A stretch of DNA of 64,000 nucleotides from Tetracentron sinense (lineage: Eukaryota > Streptophyta > Magnoliopsida > Trochodendrales > Trochodendraceae), in NCBI GenBank assembly GCA_015143295.1, contig CM026565.1, positions 16,936,548 to 17,000,547 on the forward strand, read 5' to 3'. A program made the position numbers and the translations under genes. Under the pieces are notes generated by a model. It had not been told where the DNA came from. It ran no database searches and saw nothing but the letters and a program-made list of their open reading frames with translations. How positions within the stretch are numbered: the first letter of the stretch is position 1; each line of letters begins with the position of its first letter. This document shows positions 1-8,404 of this stretch, one piece after another.

Positions 1-2044
1 CAGCGTAGCTGGCCCTTCTACAGCACTCCAGTCCGCCCCCTGGGGTTCTCAACCTCTCTAAGAATCCCCAAGCTACCCTTGGGTCCCTTGAACTCTATAA
101 ATAGCACCCTCATTCCAGCTTCTTCTCCATTCCAAGAAACCTCAAGTGAAAACTCTGTTAAAACATTGTACAGCCCGGAATCAAGCTTTCCTCAGCCTTG
201 GTCCCTCACCTGTGACCACTCCAGCTCATTCCAGAAGTTATGCTAGACCACCTCAGGCCTCCTCCACCATGCACCACCATCCCCCGCCCCTGTGGGAATC
301 AAACCGAGAGAGGGTAGATCCTCCCCTCCCCCTTCTCTTTTTTTTGCTATTTGTACAACTCTGTAAGGCCCCTGGTCCTACTCAAGGGGCCATTTTGCTT
401 CTATTTTATTTCATCTAACCCAAGGATAGGGCCCCTTTGCCTCTTCGTATGTATGGGGGACACCTAAAGGATTTGAAAATCATGGGTACAAGATCACCCA
501 CTTGCTTGGCATTCTCCTTAGTCTTCTGGGGGTCCCTCAAGCCATGAGGGATCCCCTAGAACACTCCTAGTGCAGCCCCCAATGGGGAAATTTCATTTCT
601 GGAAAATTCCAGAAATTAGGGTAGAATAATTACTGTCATTCCTGGCTTTCTACTTTGCAACATTGTTGCACCCCTTTGGCTAGGACCTTGGTCCATTCCA
701 GGGCCATGGTTAGACTCTCCTGCCTCTTAACCATCTACCCTGGTCATTCCAGGTTACCCTTTGTTGTTTAACCATGGTTAAATTGGCCTAACTCAACATT
801 GTCCTAATGGAGATAGAGTTTCTACCGCCATTTCAGTATACAAAACACAGTATATTTAGACCACTGTGGGGCCCACTCCAGACCGCCTCTAGGGCCCACA
901 TCAGGCCCAAGACCTTTCCTAGACTTCCCTCTTCAAATTTGTGGGTCCAGCACCCCTTAGGTTCATCCCTAACTCAAACCCCAGACATGCAAAACCCCCC
1001 TGGAATTGCTTTCGTAATGATGGTAATGTTATTACCGTCATTATTGATATTTTGTATATTGGGCTTTTGCACAGGGCCCAAACCAGGTAGAAGGCCACTT
1101 TATGCCCTACCATGCTCTCTAGGCCCACCTTGACCTGCCTGGACCTTTAACCAGGGTTAACCTAACCCTGCTAAGAGAGCAAAATGATTCTGCTTTGGCC
1201 TTTTTTACAATGGTTAGCAACCCTAACCATGGTTGACTTCTCATTTAAATCCAGTTAGCAACCCTAACCTCAGTTAAATCATCTTTGACCTACCGGGCCT
1301 AATCCCTTTGCCTACTAGGCTTACTCTTGGCCTACCGGGCCTAACCTCAGCCTATCAGGCTTAACTTTGTTACCCTCAACTATGGTTAGTAATCCTAACT
1401 ATGGTTAGTTTGACCTTTAACCCCGATTAGCAACCCTAACCTTGGTTAAATCAACCCTTGGCCTATCGGGTCTATTTTAATTCTACCGAACCTACCCCTT
1501 GGCCTACCAAGCCTAACCTTGGTCTACCGGACTAATCCTAAGTTTACCGGACTAACCCTAAGCCTACCGGGCTCAAACCATACACTTGACCAACCTGGTC
1601 AACTAAACCCTAACATCCAGGTCAGACCATTAGCCACCCTTGGTGCACACACACACACCCCTTAGCCTTAGCATAGACCCATGTGCCAGAACTACGCTCA
1701 GTCTGATCTCACATTGTGAGTACATAGGCAACCCAACTAGGGTTCGACCCTAGTTAACTTTCTATTTCTTGGCTTAGCGTTATCTTAAATATTTAGGCAT
1801 TTGAACAAACAACTTGATTTTAATTGGCTTACACCTAGAAAGTAGGGAACCATTGTAAAATAGAAGTCCTGGGGTGCCTAATACCTTCCCCGGACTTAAC
1901 CGAACCTCTTACCTAAACCTCTACCGTAGACCAATACCTTATCTACAATCGGGGACTTATACCTTCTGAATTAATAGGTGGTGACTCTTAACATAAAACC
2001 CGTGAGGTATTAGGAAATAAAATCCCATACTCATATTCAACATC
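1..2044 (+). mobile_element. Element X, 5' LTR (partial, Ogre/Tat-like)
   Basis: This is the right part of a long LTR that begins before the window. It is homologous to 32324-34944: both have the stretch around a GGATCCCCTRGAA block followed by a TAGAATAAYTACYGTCATTC block (541-640 versus 33240-33350), many copies of the palindrome-like AACCATGGTTAA, a degenerate tandem of 'gcctaccgggcctaa' (about 1280-1570), and an end block containing AATTAATAGGTGGTGACTC (about 1970-1990). The two copies are clearly diverged, so X is the oldest insertion of the left half. The exact right end is uncertain. Short ORFs inside are unsupported. Ogre/Tat assignment is inference from the TGTAAGCACCCAATTTT start of the other copy and the purine tract before it. 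Confidence 0.6.
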
Positions 2045-2429
2045 ATCGTGTGTACCATTAACAACTGGCCGGCCAGTGCTGCATCTTATCAGCATACCGA
2101 CACACCCACATGTCCCTCTTTCGACAGCTCCGTGTGTCCCTTGACATCATCGTGTGTACCACTGACAACCCACCAGCCAGCCCCACATCTTGTTAGCATG
2201 TCGACACACCCGCATGTCCTCCTGACAACTAATTAAAAGTGCACCATTGACACCCTATGTGTCCTTGACACTCCGCGTATCTTTCGATTGATTTGGCTAA
2301 TGCCTTCATGTGATGCCATGACAATCAATCTGGCTAGCGCCTTCAGGGGATGCATTTCCAATTAGTTAGCTAGGGCCTCCAAGTGATGTCATCCATCCGG
2401 CTAGTGCCTCTGGGACATGCCACATCTTT
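2045..2429 (+). repeat. Element X interior, left part, with imperfect duplication
   Basis: Non-coding. It contains an imperfect direct repeat of about 100 bp (about 2044-2140 and 2151-2235, both starting ATCGTGTGTACCA and carrying CCGACACACCC-like and CATGTCC blocks), then a 'ggctagygcctyc' repeat at 2300-2420. It continues across the G insertion at 32051. No reading frame of note. Confidence 0.45.
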
Positions 2430-2843
2430 TGTCACGCCCCAAAATACCCCCTAACAGTTAAGGGATACTTTAGTCGTGACTGTACTTAACCTACCAAACC
2501 ATCCTGAAATGAACAAGGTAATAATTTAGAAATAGAATATGATACGGAGTGCGGAAACTTAAATACAATGTGGAAGCGTGAACTAAAATTTTCTTTTCTA
2601 TACAAAGTATGTATTCTAAGTTCAAATAAAAAAAACATATCAAATTAAAAGTGGACATGCCCACCTATCAAAATACAAAAAAGGTAAAATCTCACAGACT
2701 CTCTCTACTAACAGTAGTCTAGATACGGCCACACATCTAAATCTTTATCCGCCTGCGTCTGCATCAGAATAGGTGGCTCTCTCTCCTCAACATACTCTTC
2801 CTCAACCCAAGGCTTAGGGTCGAGGACATCCACAGTACCAACC
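2430..2843 (-). mobile_element. Solo LTR G, piece 1 (unit 1 copy); duplicate at 4950-5363
   Basis: Starts TGTCACGCCCCAAAATACCCC, the reverse complement of a Tekay-type LTR 3' end. It is preceded by TCTTT (2425-2429), repeated exactly after the far end of G at 32051-32055. The piece stops at 2843 where F is inserted. It carries, on the minus strand, codons 4 onward of the conserved LTR short ORF, with stop at 2708-2710. Confidence 0.88.
2708..2838 (-). pseudogene. LTR short ORF of G, body, split from its ATG by F
   Basis: On the minus strand this encodes the PWVEEEY core and the WPYLDYC end, then TAG. The first codons (ATG TCG GTA) lie at 22677-22685, on the other side of the F insertion. Removing F and one TSD copy gives a continuous 46-codon frame, the same length as in A and D. 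Codons differ from A mainly at third positions (GTT for V, TAT and TAC for Y, CCG for P, CTA for L). A second copy lies in the duplicated unit at about 5228-5358. Confidence 0.7.
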
Positions 2844-3116
2844 TGTAGAGCCCTGGATTTTCTACAAGCACTGTTCATGTGCAAGCATTGTTCATGTGAG
2901 TGAATAGTGCCGAGGGCACTAGTATTGGAAGGGCCAAAGGCCTTTATTATAAGTTGGGTTTGGTTAATGAGAGTGAGGGTTCCTCATGGCCTGAGTGTGA
3001 GGTGAGTTTGGTGGATGAATCAAGGGATGAGAGATGTCTTTCAAAAAACAAGCAAAAAGTATAAGACATGCCCTAAGTGTTAGAGTGTTAGGGCCACATG
3101 AATCTTGATGTTCATG
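2844..3116 (+). mobile_element. Solo LTR F, 5' piece (unit 1); duplicate at 5364-5638
   Basis: Starts TGTAGAGCCCTGG, preceded by CAACC; the LTR ends at 22675 followed by CTACC, a 5-bp TSD with one mismatch. The piece ends at the A insertion site, TCATG. Non-coding here. Confidence 0.8.
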
Positions 3117-4803
3117 TGTAGCACCTCGGACTTTTTCATCCTTAATGAATAGCACTTTCGTAGCTAATTGACCGTTTTTGTAGTCTAATTAATGAATAAG
3201 GGAGAAATCGGAAATTCCGAAACGTCAGAAATGTGCGTTTTCGAAAGACGAACCCAACGCAAGTTGAATCGTCGAAATCCGACGAGCGAGTCAAAAGATA
3301 TGGTCAAAACAGTCCAGACATACAGAGAACCGATCGCTCGGTCCAGTCAGCGATCGATCGGTCCATAACCGATCGATCGGTAGCTATCGCACGGTCAGAA
3401 ATTTTGTATGGGGAAATTTTCCAGAGAGTGAGTTTTTGACCGGTCGATCGGTCATAAACACCGATCGCTCGGTAGGCAACCGATCGATCGGTCATAACCA
3501 CCGATCGCTCGGTCTTCGCGTTTTTGCAGAAATTTCAGTAAGGGCGTTTTCGTCTTTTGGGTGTTAAACCCTTACCCATAAGGGTTTGCTCGACCCTTTG
3601 AGGCCTCACTTACAACATTTGAGGGATTTTGAGAGATAGAGAGAGAAGAGGAGAAAGCTCTAACCTAGGGTTTGGTTTTGAGAAGGAAATTAAAGGGGGT
3701 TTAAGAACCATAGCTCACCCCAACTCGAGTTGCTTCAAAATCGAGGCTCAAGCTCGTGTGTGAACCATTCTCCAAGCTAGGGCAGCAACCCAAGCACGTT
3801 TTTGAAAGGGGTTTCTTCCCCAACTCAAGTCTCCTTCAAGCAAAGGTGTTCTTCTTTCGAGTTGGAGCTTCAATCAAGGTTTCTACCAAGGATCAAGCCT
3901 TGATTTAAGGTTAGTACACCCTACTAACTTACCCTAGCAATAAATCTAGGTTTTCCTTATGAAATATGATTCTTGTTAGTATGTTTTATTCTTTACAAAA
4001 TGTGTTATCTATAATAAATATAAACAAGATAAAGAAAGGTGTGGATGTGTGGATGGAATGTTGGATACGGCGATTGGATGCCGAATGTGTGATGTATGAT
4101 GTGTGGGTTGTGGATTGGAAAATGGAGGATGGGCATTGTACAAATAACAAACTTACCCTTGTGTGATTGAATGGAAAATATGCATTAAAAAGAATGAGAT
4201 AAACTACTAAGGAATAACGTATGAAAGTGTTTGACAAAATGCCTAAACTATGAATAAATGATCTCAATGAAGGATATAGAAATGGGTTTTATGCATGCGT
4301 TCTTATAAATGATCAATTGATCAAATGTTATGCAAACTACTTATGTTACTTATGTTCATATCATGAATTGAATTATAATGTCATATTTGGTTATTTCCAT
4401 TATCATGATTGTCACTATGGACACGTACACGAACACGCATGATAGCATGAATCGAGATTTCAAGAGCATGTGCATATAATAAACAACAAGAAAATATTGC
4501 ATGTCAAGGAGGTTGGTAGCCCAGGGAGGATTCGGGTACTAACCTCTGGCTCACAAGAAAACCCTGCATTGCATAACAAGGAGGTTGGTAGCCCAGGGAC
4601 ATTCAGGTGCTAGCCTCTGGCTCACAAGTGCATTGCATAACAAGGAGGTTGGTAGCCCAGGGACATTCGGGTACTAACCTCTGGCTCACAAGAAAACAAG
4701 TGCATTTCATAACAAGGAGGTTGGTAGCCCAGGGAGGATTCGGGTACTAACCTCTGGCTCACAAGTGCATTGCATATCAAGGAGGTTGGCAGCCCAGGGA
4801 GAT
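3117..4803 (+). mobile_element. Truncated extra copy of the element A LTR
   Basis: Identical in layout to 5639-7326 and about 99% identical by eye. It includes the U3 palindrome cluster (about 3330-3514) and most of the 'aaggaggttggtagccc' array, but stops before the conserved hairpin and short ORF. It arose by tandem duplication rather than transposition, since it has no 3' end or right TSD of its own. Confidence 0.93.
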
Positions 4804-5850
4804 CTTCGATTGATTTGGCTAATGCCTTCATGTGATGCCATGACAATCAATCTGGCTAGCGCCTTCAGGGGATGCATTTCCAATTAGTTAGCTAGGGCCT
4901 CCAAGTGTCATCCATCCGGCTAGTGCCTCTGGGGACATGCCAAATCTTTTGTCACGCCCCAAAATACCCCCTAACAGTTAAGGGATACTTTAGTCGTGAC
5001 TGTACTTAACCTACCAAACCATCCTGAAATGAACAAGGTAATAATTTAGAAATAGAATATGATACGGAGTGCGGAAACTTAAATACAATGTGGAAGCGTG
5101 AACTAACATTTTCTTTTCTATACAAAGTATGTATTCTAAGTTCAAATAAAAAAAAAATATCAAATTAAAAGTGGACATGCCCACCTATCAAAATACAAAA
5201 AAGGTAAAATCTCACAGACTCTCTCTACTAACAGTAGTCTAGATACGGCCACACATCTAAATCTTTATCCGCCTGCGTCTGCATCAGAATAGGTGGCTCT
5301 CTCTCCTCAACATACTCTTCCTCAACCCAAGGCTTAGGGTCGAGGACATCCATAGTACCAACCTGTAGAGCCCTGGATTTTCTACAAGCACTGTTCATGT
5401 GCAAGCATTGTTCATGTGAGTGAATAGTGCCGAGGGCACTAGTATTGGAAGGGCCAAAGGCCTTTATTATAAGTTGGGTTTGGTTAATGAGAGTGAGGGT
5501 TCCTCATGGCCTGAGTGTGAGGTGAGTTTGGTGGATGAATCAAGGGATGAGAGATGTCTTTCAAAAAACAAGCAAAAAGTATAAGACATACCCTAAGTGT
5601 TAGAGTGTTAGGGCGGCCACATGAATCTGATGTTCATGTGTAGCACCTCGGACTTTTTCATCCTTAATGAATAGCACTTTCGTAGCTAATTGACCGTTTT
5701 TGTAGTCTAATTAATAAATAAGGGAGAAATCGGAAATTCCGAAACGTCAGAAATGTGCGTTTTCGAAAGACGAACCCAACGCAAGTTGAATCGTCGAAAT
5801 CCGACGAGCGAGTCAAAAGATATGGTCAAAACAGTCCAGACATACAGAGA

Positions 5851-6036
5851 ACCGATCGCTCGGTCCAGTCAGCGATCGATCGGTCCATAACCGATCGATC
5901 GGTAGCTATCGCACGGTCAGAAATTTTGTATGGGGAAATTTTCCAGAGAGTGAGTTTTTGACCGGTCGATCGGTCATAAACACCGATCGCTCGGTAGGCA
6001 ACCGATCGATCGGTCATAACCACCGATCGCTCGGTC
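5851..6036. promoter_or_regulatory. U3 palindrome cluster ACCGATCGATCGGT type
   Basis: Seven 14-bp near-palindromes (ACCGATCGCTCGGT, GCGATCGATCGGT, ACCGATCGATCGGT, ACCGGTCGATCGGT and so on) in 186 bp, ending about 60 bp before the TATA-like site. The same cluster lies in the other A LTR copies (13409-13594, 17182-17367) and, with variants, in B, C, D and E. Position suggests an upstream activating or protein-binding array. That is inference. Confidence 0.6.
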
Positions 6037-7028
6037 TTCGCGTTTTTGCAGAAATTTCAGTAAGGGCGTTTTCGTCTTTTGGGTGTTAAACCCTTACCCA
6101 TAAGGGTTTGCTCGACCCTTTGAGGCCTCACTTACAACATTTGAGGGATTTTGAGAGATAGAGAGAGAAGAGGAGAAAGCTCTAACCTAGGGTTTGGTTT
6201 TGAGAAGGAAATTCAAAGGGGGTTTAAGAACCATAGCTCACCCCAACTCGAGTTGCTTCAAAATCGAGGCTCAAGCTCGTGTGTGAACCATTCTCCAAGC
6301 TAGGGCAGCAACCCAAGCACGTTTTTGAAAGGGGTTTCTTCCCCAACTCAAGTCTCCTTCAAGCAAAGGTGTTCTTCTTTCGAGTTGGAGCTTCAATCAA
6401 GGTTTCTACCAAGGATCAAGCCTTGATTTAAGGTTAGTACACCCTACTAACTTACCCTAGCAATAAATCTAGGTTTTCCTTATGAAATATGATTCTTGTT
6501 AGTATGTTTTATTCTTTACAAAATGTGTTATCTATAATAAATATAAACAAGATAAAGAAAGGTGTGGATGTGTGGATGGAATGTTGGATACGGCGATTGG
6601 ATGCCGAATGTGTGATGTATGATGTGTGGGTTGTGGATTGGAAAATGGAGGATGGGCATTGTACAAATAACAAACTTACCCTTGTGTGATTGAATGGAAA
6701 ATATGCATTAAAAAGAATGAGATAAACTACTAAGGAATAACGTATGAAAGTGTTTGACAAAATGCCTAAACTATGAATAAATGATCTCAATGAAGGATAT
6801 AGAAATGGGTTTTATGCATGCGTTCTTATAAATGATCAATTGATCAAATGTTATGCAAACTACTTATGTTACTTATGTTCATATCATGAATTGAATTATA
6901 ATGTCATATTTGGTTATTTCCATTATCATGATTGTCACTATGGACACGTACACGAACACGCATGATAGCATGAATCGAGATTTCAAGAGCATGTGCATAT
7001 AATAAACAACAAGAAAATATTGCATGTC

Positions 7029-7352
7029 AAGGAGGTTGGTAGCCCAGGGAGGATTCGGGTACTAACCTCTGGCTCACAAGAAAACCCTGCATTGCATAAC
7101 AAGGAGGTTGGTAGCCCAGGGACATTCGGGTGCTAGCCTCTGGCTCACAAGTGCATTGCATAACAAGGAGGTTGGTAGCCCAGGGACATTCGGGTACTAA
7201 CCTCTGGCTCACAAGAAAACAAGTGCATTTCATAACAAGGAGGTTGGTAGCCCAGGGAGGATTCGGGTACTAACCTCTGGCTCACAAGTGCATTGCATAT
7301 CAAGGAGGTTGGCAGCCCAGGGAGATTCGGGTGCTAGCCTCTGGCTCACAAG
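7029..7352. repeat. Tandem hairpin repeats in A LTR
   Basis: Five units of about 55-72 bp, each with GAGGTTGGTAGCCC and, after a 10-11 nt loop, GGGTACTAACCTC or GGGTGCTAGCCTC. The arms pair over about 13 bp with one bulge and G-U pairs. Units are separated by CTGGCTCACAAG. Copies lie in each A LTR (4509-4803, 14586-14909, 18359-18682) and, reversed, with three units in each D LTR. Confidence 0.8.
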
Positions 7353-7615
7353 TTACAAGATGGAGGTTTACAAGATGATGATCATGCATTCATGCATGCA
7401 CGCATACATGATTTCTACGAGACATACCGGGACATGACAAGGGTTTTCAAGCATGAGTTTTATCGGCATTTTCGCATTCATGTACGCACGTCAGGATGCT
7501 TGTATTGTGTCATGCCCTATACTGTTTCCTTGTGATGTTTCTATTACTGCTTGTATGATGTTACTATTATGTGTTTTTTTTTATTGTTGTTATGGTCTGC
7601 TAGTAGCTTGTACTC

Positions 7616-7636
7616 GCTGAGTATTCCATGCTCAGC
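7616..7636. promoter_or_regulatory. Conserved LTR hairpin GCTGAGTAT-TCC-ATGCTCAGC
   Basis: Inverted repeat with a 3-nt loop and one mismatched pair, 9 nt before the short ORF ATG. It is kept in A, B, D and E; F and G have the perfectly paired ATACTCAGC arm; C has ACTGAGTAC-CTTT-GTACTCAGC, changed on both arms. Other A copies: 15171-15191 and 18946-18966. Confidence 0.7.
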
Positions 7637-7645
7637 CGTACTTTC

Positions 7646-7786
7646 ATGTCGGCAGGTACTGAGGGAGCCCTCGACCCGGAGCCTTGGGTCGAGGAAGAGT
7701 ATACAGAGGAGAGAGAGTCGGCTATCCCATTACAGTCTCAGGCGGACCGAGACCTCGATGCGTGGCCATACCTCGACTACTGTTGA
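7646..7786 (+). CDS. LTR-embedded short ORF, 46 aa, conserved between LTR families
   Basis: ATG TCG GCA GGT start, TGA stop. The product is an acidic peptide with PWVEEEY at residues 13-19, an EER segment and WPYLDYC at the C-terminus (40-46). No signal peptide or membrane segment. D and G LTRs encode equally long homologues, E and B shorter ones ending differently, C a variant without the ATG, and F a diverged one. Between A, D and G the shared residues are encoded by different synonymous codons (V as GTC/GTT, E as GAA/GAG, P as CCA/CCG, Y as TAC/TAT, L as CTC/CTA), which is what protein-level constraint looks like. An in-frame ATG also sits in the hairpin, 18 nt upstream. Function unknown; translation unproven. 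It matches no family I recognise. Confidence 0.6.
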   Translation: MSAGTEGALDPEPWVEEEYTEERESAIPLQSQADRDLDAWPYLDYC

Positions 7787-7837
7787 GGGGAGAGTATGAG
7801 AGGGTTTGGTGTATTTTGATATTTTGATATTTTGATA

Positions 7838-7853
7838 GGTGGGCCTGTCCACC
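7838..7853. promoter_or_regulatory. Second conserved LTR hairpin GGTGG-GCCTGT-CCACC
   Basis: Perfect 5-bp stem about 50 nt after the short ORF stop. D has GGTGG-GCATGT-CCACC. B and E have GCGG...CCGC, so a T-A pair is replaced by C-G on both arms. Could be a leader or R-region RNA structure. Confidence 0.5.
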
Positions 7854-8081
7854 TTAGGCTTAGACATGTCTTGTATTTATGTTAACTTGGAATACTATTT
7901 TGGATCATCAGAAGAAATGAAAATTTGTTTACGCTTCCGCATATATGATAGCTTCCGTGCTCTGATTATCGTTATGAGTACTGTATTTTATCTTGTGCAT
8001 TACAGGATGGTTTGATAGGTTCGCAGTGTGACACCTAAAATATCCCTAAACTCCTAGGGGGTATTTCGGGGCGTTACAGAG

Positions 8082-8093
8082 TGGTATCAGAGC
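8082..8093 (+). other. Element A primer binding site (initiator Met tRNA)
   Basis: TGGTATCAGAGC three bases after the 5' LTR end, the standard plant iMet-tRNA complement that primes minus-strand DNA synthesis. Confidence 0.95.
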
Positions 8094-8137
8094 TCTAGGC
8101 ATTAGAGTCCCTAGGGTCACTTAGATGATTGAACAAG

Positions 8138-8396
8138 GTATTAGAATCACCTTAGAGAGTTGTATTCCAAGTATAGACTAACAAGTTAGTCTTAGTCAAA
8201 ATGGGTTGAACTTCAACCGAACATAGTGTCCTACGCTAGGAACACGGATTGTATGTTATGCTATTGTGTTATATACCATGTGTACATTATTTGTGTTGTA
8301 CTTATTAAATGTGCTTGATGAATATGTATTAAGTGAATTGCGAAATTGTACTAAATGCGTATCCAAGTTAGACTCATGTTGTATTGTCGTTCTCAG
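8138..8396 (+). other. Candidate 5' UTR intron before gag in A
   Basis: Donor-like GAACAAG|GTATTAG and acceptor-like GTCGTTCTCAG|GAG, nine bases before the gag ATG. D has the same pair at 43531 and 43272 (minus), and C has CTAAG|GTATTAAG with TTCTTCTTCTCAG|GAC at 50275-50440. The sequence between is AT-rich with stray ATGs that splicing would remove from the gag leader. Confidence 0.4.
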
Positions 8397-8404
8397 GAGA
8401 AATC

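Larger units (their letters stand above)
2281..7326. repeat. Tandem duplication, 2 x about 2.52 kb, at left end of element A
   Basis: Unit 1 is 2281-4803 and unit 2 is 4804-7326. Each unit holds the end of the X interior, the start of solo LTR G (2430 / 4950), the start of solo LTR F (2844 / 5364) and the first about 1.69 kb of an A LTR (3117 / 5639). The units are almost identical, with few substitutions and small indels (for example AGTGATGTCATCC versus AGTGTCATCC). The junction at 4801-4806 fuses LTR sequence GGGAGAT to CTTCGATTG with at most 2-3 bp of microhomology. The event therefore postdates the X, G, F and A insertions. Confidence 0.93.
6433..7655 (+). other. Candidate LTR leader intron in element A
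   Basis: Donor-like TTTAAG|GTTAGTAC at 6432/6433 and acceptor-like TCGGCAG|GTACTG at 7655/7656, about 1.22 kb apart, enclosing the AT-rich stretch and the hairpin repeat array. Related donors occur at the same place in other families (D TAAG|GTTAGTAC, E CAAG|GTCGGTAC, G CAAG|GTTAGTAT, B CAAG|GTCGGTAC, F TAAG|GTATAAC). GGCAG|GT is also kept in B, C, D and E; F has GGCAA. The alternative is that CGGCAGGT is simply part of the short ORF, whose ATG would lie in the last bases of this intron. Confidence 0.35.
5639..8078 (+). repeat. Element A 5' LTR (2,440 bp)
   Basis: TGTAGCACC start, GGGGCGTTACA end. Layout: U3 palindromes 5851-6036; TATA-like CCATAAGGG near 6099; ATG-poor leader to a donor-like AAG|GTTAGTAC at 6432/6433; AT-rich stretch; hairpin repeats 7029-7350; conserved hairpin 7616-7636; short ORF 7646-7786; second hairpin 7838-7853. 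Short ORFs across the palindromes read repeated TDRSV-like residues and look like by-products of the GATCG repeats. Confidence 0.95.

Noticed and set aside
146..1133. ORFs near the left edge
   Set aside because: Low-complexity proline-rich translations inside the X LTR; not shared with the homologous LTR at 33000.
3233..3501. Open frames on both strands with repeated TDRSV-like residues (also at 5755, 13313, 17086 and in B, C, D, E)
   Set aside because: They are produced by the GATCG-rich palindromes, which stay open on both strands; no codon-position bias between families.
3966..4267. ORFs of 66 and 93 codons in every A LTR copy
   Set aside because: Overlapping on opposite strands in AT-rich LTR DNA, present only because recent LTR copies are identical; not found in the D, E or C LTRs.
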